DNA from: Metabacillus fastidiosus NBRC 101226
Lineage (GTDB): Bacteria; Bacillota; Bacilli; Bacillales; Bacillaceae
DNA: 47,565 nt
Direction of reading: 5' to 3'
NCBI RefSeq assembly: GCF_001591625.1
Contig: NZ_BCVG01000021.1
Coordinates: forward strand, 1 to 47,565
A model generated the notes under the pieces. It was not told where the DNA came from. It saw only the letters and a program-made list of their open reading frames with translations, and did no database searches. Shown in pieces: positions 25,638-33,077 of this stretch; the first letter of the stretch is position 1; every line of letters starts with the position of its first letter. Position numbers and translations under genes: made by a program.

Positions 25638-25821
25638 TCTAGTAAAACTTAGTATCATGCACGATTTTTGGCTCATCTCGCTCAAATTTCTAAAAAGGGG
25701 AAGAAAAGCTCGCTTTTCTCTCCCTTTTTAGAAATTTGAGCACTTTTCAGCTAAAGCTGAAAAGCATTTGCAAGCTCTGCTTGCAAATGGATAAGCCAAA
25801 AATCAACAAAGTTTTACTAGA
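25638..25821. repeat. Cloverleaf palindromic element
   Basis: Outer arms TCTAGTAAAACTT (25638-25650) and GATTTTTGGCT (25663-25673) pair with AGCCAAAAATC (25794-25804) and AAGTTTTACTAGA (25809-25821). Inside lie three back-to-back hairpins: 25680-25741 with a perfect 20-bp stem plus inner pairing, 25743-25764 with a 10-bp stem (CTTTTCAGCT / AGCTGAAAAG), and 25765-25789 with an 11-bp stem (CATTTGCAAGC / GCTTGCAAATG). The element is nearly symmetrical on both strands and carries no ORF. Confidence 0.9.
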
Positions 25822-26014
25822 GAACAATGTTCGAATCTGCTATTTAGTTTTATTATTCTATGCTGAAAGATTAAATAACATTTATATAATTTCAAATTCA
25901 TAAAATTCTACTAATCAAATAATCTATTAGTTTGATAACTTTTAAAACCAACAGCTGTTAAAGAATAATATAAATCTTTTTGTAATTATCCCTTGTAAAG
26001 ATTTAGAAATAGTA

Positions 26015-26090
26015 TTGCTTTTTATCTCTTTAAAAGATACAATATCGTCATACGATATATCATATAACGATATATTGAACTACGATATAT
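26015..26090 (+). promoter_or_regulatory. Promoter and iterated operator of second PadR gene
   Basis: TTGCTT (26015-26020), a 17-base spacer and TACAAT (26038-26043) form a sigma-A promoter. It is followed by the palindrome ATATCGTcatACGATAT (26042-26058) and then three direct copies of ACGATATAT at 26052, 26067 and 26082, spaced exactly 15 bases apart. Confidence 0.75.
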
Positions 26091-26136
26091 CAAGTTTAGT
26101 TATATTACTTTTATTATTAAAGAAGGTGGAAAATCA

Positions 26137-26496
26137 TTGAAGAAAAAAAGTGCTGAAAGCTTCCTCCCTTTAACCCATACGACTTATTACACTCTTCTTT
26201 CATTAACAGAACCATTACATGGATATGGAATTATGAAAAAGGTCGAGGAAATGAGTAACGGTTCAGTAAAGATAGGACCAGGAACACTATACGGTGCATT
26301 AAGTAAATTAGAAAAACAAGCATTAATTGTGAAACTTGATGAGGTGAATAGCGAGCGTAAGAAAAGCTATAAATTAACCGATTTTGGATGTGAGGTCGTA
26401 AGACTTGAATTTAAACGCTTAGAAAGTCTAGTTCAAGCAAGCCAAGGTTATATTCAAAAGTTAGGAGGCCTGGAAAATGAAGAAGAAAGCTTTTAA
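26137..26496 (+). CDS. PadR-family transcriptional regulator
   Basis: A 119-residue winged-helix protein starting at TTG 26137, with AAGGTGG upstream. It contains LTHTTYYTLLSLTEPLHGYGIMKKVEEMSNGSVKIGPGTLYGALSKLEKQALI, the usual PadR core. The C-terminal helix of about 30 residues is for dimerisation. Its stop overlaps the start of the DUF2812 gene by 20 bases, a conserved Firmicutes pair. The iterated ACGATATAT boxes just upstream are its probable operator, so it is likely autorepressed. Confidence 0.93.
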   Translation: MKKKSAESFLPLTHTTYYTLLSLTEPLHGYGIMKKVEEMSNGSVKIGPGTLYGALSKLEKQALIVKLDEVNSERKKSYKLTDFGCEVVRLEFKRLESLVQASQGYIQKLGGLENEEESF

Positions 26497-27001
26497 ACTA
26501 TTTTGGACATGGAAAGATGATGCAGAAGAGAAATGGTTATTTGAGATGTCGAAAAAGGGATGGGCGTTGCGTGACTTTAAATGGGGATTATATACGTTTG
26601 AAAAAATCAGACCAGCAGAGTACATATACAAACTAGACTATAAGAGTACCCGAAATAATGATCTGGAAGAGTATCTTTCCATATTTGAAGATGCGGGTTG
26701 GGAGCATGTAGCCCAATTTTTTGGCTGGCATTACTTTCGTATTAAAACAGACCAGAGTTTTCATCAACCCGATATATACTCCGATATTGATTCAAAAGTA
26801 CAGAAGTATAAAGTATTATCAAATTTCTTAATATATTTAACCTTAATTTTAATAACAATTTTTTTCACCATTTTAATTCAAGCTAATTATACTGGCATTG
26901 AAATATTAAGATGGATCTATCTTATACTTATTGGTTTTAATTTATTTGCAGTTACACGCTTACGCTGGAAGATAAAAAAAGTAAGGAACTCATCTATTTA
27001 A
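26477..27001 (+). CDS. DUF2812 membrane protein
   Basis: A 174-residue protein. The N-terminal soluble part carries the DUF2812 hallmark (FWTWKDDAEEKWLFEMSKKGWALRDF; YRLD-like YIYKLDYKS; EDAGWEHVAQFFGWHYFR). Two membrane helices follow near residues 118-137 and 143-160, with a basic tail. GGAGG lies 8 bases before the ATG inside the padR gene. The role is unknown; pairing with PadR is common, and a stress or envelope role has been suggested only by context. Confidence 0.88.
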   Translation: MKKKAFKLFWTWKDDAEEKWLFEMSKKGWALRDFKWGLYTFEKIRPAEYIYKLDYKSTRNNDLEEYLSIFEDAGWEHVAQFFGWHYFRIKTDQSFHQPDIYSDIDSKVQKYKVLSNFLIYLTLILITIFFTILIQANYTGIEILRWIYLILIGFNLFAVTRLRWKIKKVRNSSI

Positions 27002-27086
27002 TGGCAAGTATATTGGATTTCTTTCATTAAAAAATGTAGTTCTCCCGATTTTCATATAATCGGTAATATTAATATCCAATCAACAT

Positions 27087-27113
27087 AAAAAGGGCTGATT
27101 TCTCGGCCCTTTT
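27087..27113. terminator. Bidirectional terminator
   Basis: Stem AAAAAGGGC / GCCCTTTT with an 11-base loop, between the plus-strand DUF2812 gene and the minus-strand HD gene. Confidence 0.85.
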
Positions 27114-27125
27114 CTATTTTATCAT

Positions 27126-27764
27126 CTATTCTTTCCAAGGTGAATGTAAAATACAGTTACAGAAATTTTTATTTTTATATTCCGGTCTAAAATGTTGAAC
27201 AATATCTTCCTTCATATTTCCAAAAGTAGTTTCTGGTTTATGCTTAAAGCCTTCATAAAACGCTGGAATGATTTTCTGTTTAAAATTGTTACGTGGGAAA
27301 GCTTTTATAATTTCTTCTCGTGAGTCGTCATCGAATTGTTCAAATCCGTCTCCCATCACATCTAAACCAACACCTGAAAAGAGCAGTGCCACTTCAGCTT
27401 CTTTATGTTCTGCAACGCCAGGTGTCGTATGTAACGCAATGGCATCCCATACAAGACGAATGGACTCATCCGGCACTTGATACTGCTGTAAAAAACTTCT
27501 CGCTGCATTTGCACCATCCACTTCAAATCGCAAATCTGCACTGCTATACTTTTTTGTTAAACCTAAATCATGGAATAATGCACTAATATACAGGAGCTCT
27601 AAATCATAATTTTGTTTTGCTTTTTTTCCGTTAACTGCACCAAATAGAAACACACGGTTTGAATGATTCCACAACAAGTCATCTCCATGTTCTCTCAAAA
27701 TATCTGCTGCATCCTTTGCTAATCTGGAATCTGGAATTTTAATGCCTGCTATTTCTTGAAACAT
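27126..27764 (-). CDS. HD-domain phosphohydrolase (cyanamide-hydratase-like)
   Basis: A 212-residue HD-domain protein. The metal site is HSNR (about residue 34), HDLG (about 66) and a later HTTPG (about 112). Overall it resembles small HD hydrolases related to yeast Ddi2 cyanamide hydratase (residues GVGLDVMGDGFEQFDDDSREEI; EGFKHKPETTFGNMKEDI). Such enzymes act on nitriles, phosphate esters or small amides; the exact substrate is unknown. It lies just downstream of a LysR gene in the same direction (117 bases apart), so that regulator may control it. AAGGAG precedes the ATG. Confidence 0.85.
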   Translation of the reverse strand: MFQEIAGIKIPDSRLAKDAADILREHGDDLLWNHSNRVFLFGAVNGKKAKQNYDLELLYISALFHDLGLTKKYSSADLRFEVDGANAARSFLQQYQVPDESIRLVWDAIALHTTPGVAEHKEAEVALLFSGVGLDVMGDGFEQFDDDSREEIIKAFPRNNFKQKIIPAFYEGFKHKPETTFGNMKEDIVQHFRPEYKNKNFCNCILHSPWKE

Positions 27765-27880
27765 AATTTAAAAACTCCTTCACAATTTAATAATTCTTAT
27801 TTTCATAAGATTATCTCCATTGTAAAAAGGTTTTGATTATTTATCTATTCAATCATTTCTATTATAATGATAGATAAAAG

Positions 27881-28879
27881 CTATGATATGAAGCTTTTTA
27901 AAGAAGCTATAGAATCTTTTTCTATATGAAAACGAAGCCTTTCTATTTCACGTACTAATATGTCAATATAACTGCGTGCTGCATAATTGATAAAACTATT
28001 CTTTTTCATTGCAAGATGAACTTCCCTATTCAAAGACGGATTTTCAATTTGCTGAAAAAATAAATCCTCTGTATCATAAAATTCATATAGCGTACGTGAA
28101 ACAACACTGTAACCAATTCCGCTTCGAACTAATTTCAAAATAGATTCAATACTGGATGTTTCAATAATAGGCTCTACTCGTTTACCAACTTCATCACTCG
28201 TTTTATCAAGCATTTTCCTGCATTGCTGCAGCTTTGGAAATAGAATAAGAGGCCTGTCTAAAACAGAAGAAAATGAAATACTCTTTTCCTCGTCTCTATG
28301 ATTACCAATCAGATAAAATTCTTCCTCATATAATTTTGTCACTTGTAACATATCATGACGATTAAAATAAAAACCAATCCCAAAATCTGCATGATTTTCT
28401 AAAACTGCCTTCTCCACTTGATCAGTACTTTGAACAAGTACTTGGATGTTTGGATATAATTGATTAAATTGAATACATAAAGTAGATACTAAATCAGTTA
28501 TTTCTCCCGGTAACACAGCAATTTTTAATTCTCCAATTTCTACTTTCGTAAATGCTTCAATCTGAGAATTTATATTTTGTAAGGAACTTTGAATATTCAA
28601 CGCTTCTTGTTGTACAATTTCTCCTACTTTAGTAAGTTCAATTTTCTTGCCAATACGATTAAAAAGCGGAAATCCCACCTCTTGTTCCAATATCTTAATT
28701 TGATGACTTAAAGTTGGCTGTGAAATTCCTAACTTTTCAGCAGCTTTTGTAAAATGCAGCTCTTTGCTAACCATTAAAAAATATTCTAAATGTCGTAATT
28801 CGATATATATCCATCCTTTCCTTATAGAACTTTCTTTTAAGTCTGTATAAACATTATACATCGGACACATAGAGTACAT
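27881..28879 (-). CDS. LysR-family transcriptional regulator
   Basis: The HTH reads ELRHLEYFLMVSKELHFTKAAEKLGISQPTLSHQIKILEQEVGFPLFNR and is followed by a periplasmic-binding-type effector domain (IGELKIAVLPGEITDLVSTL; YYS-like sites). Family members begin almost exactly at M-ELRHLEYF, but here that codon is ATC (28804). In-frame ATGs at 28879, 28870 and 28861 have no ribosome site, while GGAAAGGATGG lies about 9 bases before the ATC. The start is therefore unresolved. It may regulate the downstream HD gene. Length from 28804 would be 307 residues, normal for LysR. Confidence 0.85.
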   Translation of the reverse strand: MYSMCPMYNVYTDLKESSIRKGWIYIELRHLEYFLMVSKELHFTKAAEKLGISQPTLSHQIKILEQEVGFPLFNRIGKKIELTKVGEIVQQEALNIQSSLQNINSQIEAFTKVEIGELKIAVLPGEITDLVSTLCIQFNQLYPNIQVLVQSTDQVEKAVLENHADFGIGFYFNRHDMLQVTKLYEEEFYLIGNHRDEEKSISFSSVLDRPLILFPKLQQCRKMLDKTSDEVGKRVEPIIETSSIESILKLVRSGIGYSVVSRTLYEFYDTEDLFFQQIENPSLNREVHLAMKKNSFINYAARSYIDILVREIERLRFHIEKDSIASLKSFIS

Positions 28880-28955
28880 TTTAACAAATTAAAAAACTTA
28901 TAAATGCTAATAACTAAATTGTTGTTTTACGAATCATTTTTCCTTTATTTAATTA

Positions 28956-28986
28956 AAAATCCCGCCTCCATAAGAAACGGGATTTT
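28956..28986 (-). terminator. Terminator after sucrose operon
   Basis: Stem AAAATCCCG / CGGGATTTT, with TTTTTAATTAAAT on the minus strand, 54 bases past the sacA stop. Confidence 0.75.
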
Positions 28987-29039
28987 ACACGTAGTACTAT
29001 TAGAAAAATTTGCAAAGATTTTCTCACATAGGATTTTGT

Positions 29040-30518
29040 TCAATTACTAATATTCATAGAAATCTCATCTATTTGATAAGCTCTAAGACTCCATTTCTCC
29101 AATAGAAGATCTATTTTTCCATCTGTATAAAAAACAATTTCTTTATCATGTGGATCAGAGAAAAATCTTGCTGTAAATACTTCCTTTCCTCCATTAATAA
29201 ATAGTTCAACAGAGCTCGTATCTAGAAAGAGATGTAATTGTTCGCATCTTTTCAGCGGGCATGATCTGCTTTCCACCGATCCGTCCTTCCATGATTTTCT
29301 TTTAAAAGTAACTGCTTCTTCATCTAAATGAATCGTTATTTCTACATTATTACGTATGCTAAGCTTAAATATTTTTGCTTCTATTTTTTTAAATTCCACT
29401 TTTAATTCACTTACATCACTGCAAATTCCCTGCCATGATTTCTCCTCTTTTACTAAGGAAATATGTTGGCTGAAATCTTTTGAAATTCTGAGCTTCATCA
29501 GTTCCGGAAGAGGTTTTTGATATAATTTCTCATCATGTAAAACGAGTTCACGCGGCATGGAGAGAGCATGAACCCAACCTTTTTCTATCGTCGGATGAAA
29601 AGCTTCTCTTTCATCTGTTATTCCCATCCAGCCGATCATAATCCTTCTTCCTCGTTCATCTTGAAATGTTTGCGGGGCATAAAAGTCAAAGCCACGGTCA
29701 AGTTCTGTAAAATCTCCATGAGGAAACTCAGTCGTCCCTTCTCTCCATTTCCCGATAAAATATCCTGATTGAAATAAATTTTGATATTTATATCCTTCAG
29801 GCTCCAGTCCTTGAGGAGAAACTAATAAAACAGCTTTACAATCAAGTTCAAAAAAATCAGGGCATTCCCACATGTATCCGAATTGTCCCAAGCCATTCAT
29901 AAGGCTTCCTGCAATTGGTCCTTTATATTCCCATTTTTCTAAATCAGAGGATGAAAAAAGGACAGCTGCCCCTTGCTCCTTCACCGTTTGGGCACCGATT
30001 ATCATATACCATGTATTTCCCCTTTTCCATACTTTCGGATCACGAAAATGTGGTGTATATCCATCAGGAAGGAATAGGACAGGACCGCTTTTTTCAAAAT
30101 GGACCCCATCATTGGAAACTGCCTTACATTGGTACGTTTTCCTTTCATTATTTTCTGTTTTTACATTTCCTGTGTAAAAAAGGATGAGCTGTCCTTCCCT
30201 TTCAACCGCACTACCTGAATAACAACCGTTTATTTCATATGATTCACTCGGAATAAGTGCCGGGTACTCTTCCTTCCAATGGATCATATCAGTGGAAGTA
30301 TAATGGCCCCAGAACTTCGGTCCATGTGATGTTTCAAATGGATTCCATTGATAAAAAACATGGTAAACCCCTTTATATTGAATCAAACCATTTGGATCAT
30401 TTAATAATCCAACCGGCGGCATTAAATGAAATTTCAGACGGTATGGATCTTCTTTTCTATTCTTTTTATTTTCATTTATTTTTTCAAATGCGTTATAAAT
30501 CAGTTGCTTTTCCTTCAT
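29040..30518 (-). CDS. sacA: Sucrose-6-phosphate hydrolase (GH32)
   Basis: A 492-residue GH32 enzyme. The nucleophile motif is LLNDPNGLIQYKGVYHVFYQWNP (about residue 40), the transition-state motif is FRDPKVW (about 157), and the acid/base motif is WECPDFFEL (about 216). The C-terminal beta-sandwich follows. It cleaves sucrose-6-phosphate delivered by the PTS into glucose-6-phosphate and fructose. Its start overlaps the fructokinase stop by 4 bases. No signal peptide is present, so it is cytoplasmic. Confidence 0.95.
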   Translation of the reverse strand: MKEKQLIYNAFEKINENKKNRKEDPYRLKFHLMPPVGLLNDPNGLIQYKGVYHVFYQWNPFETSHGPKFWGHYTSTDMIHWKEEYPALIPSESYEINGCYSGSAVEREGQLILFYTGNVKTENNERKTYQCKAVSNDGVHFEKSGPVLFLPDGYTPHFRDPKVWKRGNTWYMIIGAQTVKEQGAAVLFSSSDLEKWEYKGPIAGSLMNGLGQFGYMWECPDFFELDCKAVLLVSPQGLEPEGYKYQNLFQSGYFIGKWREGTTEFPHGDFTELDRGFDFYAPQTFQDERGRRIMIGWMGITDEREAFHPTIEKGWVHALSMPRELVLHDEKLYQKPLPELMKLRISKDFSQHISLVKEEKSWQGICSDVSELKVEFKKIEAKIFKLSIRNNVEITIHLDEEAVTFKRKSWKDGSVESRSCPLKRCEQLHLFLDTSSVELFINGGKEVFTARFFSDPHDKEIVFYTDGKIDLLLEKWSLRAYQIDEISMNISN

Positions 30519-31477
30519 AAGGAGCTCCCATATTCCATCATTGTCTGCTGGACTTTCTCCAATGTTGGAAGCGCGGTTATCGCTCCTTTTTGCGAAGCAG
30601 CCAGTCCGCCTGATATCGATGCAAACCTCGCTATATCGATCGCCTCTTCCAGCGTAATGGAGGAAATATCCCCTATTCTTTTATTCATACAGTAAAGAAG
30701 AGCGGATACAAATGCATCACCTGCACCGGTCGTATCAGCTGTTTTAATTTTTAATGCATTTACATGAGCAAATCCTGATTTCGTAAATACCGTGCTTCCT
30801 TCCTCGCCTTTCGTTAAAAAAACGAGAGAAAGATCGTATTGTTCCATCCATTTCTCAATTATATTCATATCGCTGGAACCAGTTAGAAAAAATAATTCCT
30901 CATCGGATATTTTTAAAATATCAGTCTCTTTCATCATCATAAAAATTGTTTCTTTTAATACTTCCTCATCTTTCCATAAAGAAAGCCTGACATTTGGATC
31001 AAAGGAAACGATCATATTATTTTCTTTTGCATAAAGGACGGCTTTTTTCGTAGCCGATTGAACCGGATCTTTCAAAAGAGAAATCGTTCCAAAATGAAAG
31101 ATTTTATTCTCTTTAAACAATTGCTCGTTTATCTCAGACTCTTCTAAAAATAAATCCGCGCTTTCTTCTATATAAAAACTAAAGCTCCGTTCCCCTAGCT
31201 TATCAAGCGTGACAAATACGAGACCTGTTCGATAGTCTTTCGTTAAAGACAGCGAAGAAACGTCTACCCCGTAATCTTTTAATGTCTGCTGTAAAAACAC
31301 CCCTAAAACATCTTGCCCGACCTTTCCTATAAAGGCTGAATTCATTCCAAGAAGAGCAGCTCCAACAGCAACATTCGCCGGAGCTCCCCCGAAATTTTTT
31401 TCATATACTTTGTTTTCAGCATCAGCAGGAATAAAATCAATTAATGCCTCTCCAAGAGTAATAAGCCCATCTTTCAT
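30515..31477 (-). CDS. scrK: Fructokinase (PfkB/ribokinase family)
   Basis: A 320-residue sugar kinase. N-terminal sugar-binding signature FGGAPANVAVGAALLGMNSAFIGKVG (about 30-55) and C-terminal ATP/anion-hole signature TADTTGAGDAFVSALLY (about 245-261, catalytic Asp in GAGD). It phosphorylates the fructose released by SacA. AAGGAGAA precedes the ATG. It lies between the PTS gene (25 bases apart) and sacA (4-base overlap). Confidence 0.93.
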   Translation of the reverse strand: MKDGLITLGEALIDFIPADAENKVYEKNFGGAPANVAVGAALLGMNSAFIGKVGQDVLGVFLQQTLKDYGVDVSSLSLTKDYRTGLVFVTLDKLGERSFSFYIEESADLFLEESEINEQLFKENKIFHFGTISLLKDPVQSATKKAVLYAKENNMIVSFDPNVRLSLWKDEEVLKETIFMMMKETDILKISDEELFFLTGSSDMNIIEKWMEQYDLSLVFLTKGEEGSTVFTKSGFAHVNALKIKTADTTGAGDAFVSALLYCMNKRIGDISSITLEEAIDIARFASISGGLAASQKGAITALPTLEKVQQTMMEYGSSL

Positions 31478-31502
31478 AAAAGCATTCTCCTTTTTTCTAA
31501 AA

Positions 31503-32912
31503 TCAGCGTAATTCCTCTTTATCTTTCAGCATTTTATCAGAGAATCCAAACATCCATGTTAAAATAAATGCCGCTGCAATCGCAATAATATTAACGAGTA
31601 AATAAAGCAGTATTTGCCCGTTTAAATAAAGCAGTGCGCCCGGAATAACAGTAATAGCCATACCTGTTCCTTTTAGTCCAAAAATAGATGCGAAAAATCC
31701 TCCTATACCACCACCGATAAGTCCCATTATAAACGGTTTAAAATAACGTAAATTCACTCCGAAAATAGCTGGTTCTGTAATTCCTAAAAAGGCCGATAAA
31801 GTAGATGGCAGCGCCAGTGCTTTCAGTTTAGCAGATTTTGTTTTTAAACCTACCGCTAAAGCTGCTCCGCCTTGTGCTGCTACTGAACATGTAACAATCG
31901 CATTGTATGGATTGCTTCCAAATTTCTCCAAAAGCTGAATTTCAAGCAGATTGAAAACATGATGAACACCGGTTATTACAATGATTTGATTGAAAAATCC
32001 GATGAGGATACCACTAATTCCAAACGGCCATTTCAGCACTGCAACTGTCGCATTTAAAATAATTTCTTCTAAACTATGAAAAATTGGTCCTATTACGAAT
32101 AATGCCAATGTAATCATAATAAGCAATGTTAAAAACGGAGTCACGATCAAATCGAGTACATCAGGAACAAATTTCCGAATTTTTTTCTCCAGTTTTGCTC
32201 CGATAATTCCTGCAATAAAAGCGGGAAGGACAGAGCCCTGGTAGCCTACAACTGGAATAAACCCAAGAAACTGAATCGGTTCTGCATTTCCGCCAGCTAC
32301 TGCCCAGGCATTCGGAAGTGCCGGACTTACGAGCATTAGTCCTAATACGAGACCAATAATAGGCGACCCGCCGAATACTCTAAATGTCGACCAGGCAACG
32401 AGCGCAGGTAAAAAAATAAATGCTGTATCTGTCAGCACTTGGGTAAATAAAAGAAAGTTCTCAGAAATATCATTCGGTGTCATTCCGAATATTGCTAAAA
32501 TTTCCTCTTGCATAACAAGTCCACGGAAACCCATAAATAAACCTGTTGCCACAAGTGCTGGGATAATCGGAACAAATACATCACCAAAGGAACGTACCGT
32601 TCTTTGAAAAGTATTGCCGCTTTTCACAGCTTCTTTCGCCTGCTCCCCTTTTGTCGTACCACCGACTCCGAGTTTTATCACTTCTTCGTAAATTTTATTC
32701 ACTGTTCCAGTCCCAAGAATAACCTGATATTGTCCAGAGTTGAAAAAGGCTCCTTTTACTCTTTCAATGCTTTCCACTTTTTGCTGGTCGATCTTTTCTT
32801 TATCTTTGACCATTATTCTTAGTCTTGTTGCACAATGGGCTGCTGAAATAATATTGTCCTGCCCGCCGATCGCATTAATAATTTCCGCTGCTGTTTGACG
32901 ATTATCAGCCAT
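31503..32912 (-). CDS. scrA: Sucrose PTS transporter EIIBC
   Basis: A 469-residue protein. The N-terminal EIIB domain has the phospho-cysteine in AAHCATRLRIMVKDKEKID (about residue 26). The EIIC domain (about 110-450) has 8-10 helices. No EIIA domain is fused, so phosphate must come from a shared EIIA (glucose type) elsewhere. It brings in sucrose as sucrose-6-phosphate. It is the first gene of scrA-scrK-sacA. AAGGGGTGTGAGAAT precedes the ATG. Confidence 0.93.
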   Translation of the reverse strand: MADNRQTAAEIINAIGGQDNIISAAHCATRLRIMVKDKEKIDQQKVESIERVKGAFFNSGQYQVILGTGTVNKIYEEVIKLGVGGTTKGEQAKEAVKSGNTFQRTVRSFGDVFVPIIPALVATGLFMGFRGLVMQEEILAIFGMTPNDISENFLLFTQVLTDTAFIFLPALVAWSTFRVFGGSPIIGLVLGLMLVSPALPNAWAVAGGNAEPIQFLGFIPVVGYQGSVLPAFIAGIIGAKLEKKIRKFVPDVLDLIVTPFLTLLIMITLALFVIGPIFHSLEEIILNATVAVLKWPFGISGILIGFFNQIIVITGVHHVFNLLEIQLLEKFGSNPYNAIVTCSVAAQGGAALAVGLKTKSAKLKALALPSTLSAFLGITEPAIFGVNLRYFKPFIMGLIGGGIGGFFASIFGLKGTGMAITVIPGALLYLNGQILLYLLVNIIAIAAAFILTWMFGFSDKMLKDKEELR

Positions 32913-32956
32913 ATTCTCACACCCCTTTTTTAGTAGTGATGCTCAAGTAGTCTATA

Positions 32957-32988
32957 CCCTTTTATGGAATTATAATCCATTAAAAAGG
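32957..32988 (-). promoter_or_regulatory. Operator-like palindrome over the sucrose promoter
   Basis: The imperfect inverted repeat CCTTTTTAATGGA / TTCCATAAAAGGG surrounds a TATAAT (minus strand, 32974-32969). A GAC-containing -35 (AAGACT) lies 17 bases upstream. Its position about 50 bases before scrA suggests repressor control. No RAT-type antiterminator hairpin is seen here. Confidence 0.5.
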
Positions 32989-33014
32989 TTCAGTCTTATA
33001 TTCTTCTTTTCCCA

Positions 33015-33045
33015 TAAAAAAGAACGCCCAAACGAGCGTTTTCTT
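33015..33045 (-). terminator. Terminator after TetM-like gene
   Basis: Stem AACGCTC-side / GGGCGTT-side followed on the minus strand by TTTTTT, 33 bases past the stop of the GTPase gene. Confidence 0.8.
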
Positions 33046-33077
33046 TCTAATGTATTTATTTCATCATTTTAGATGCA

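Noticed and set aside
32913-33000. RAT antiterminator/terminator leader for the sucrose operon
   Set aside because: No SacT/SacY-type RAT hairpin overlapping a terminator was found; the palindrome looks like a repressor operator.
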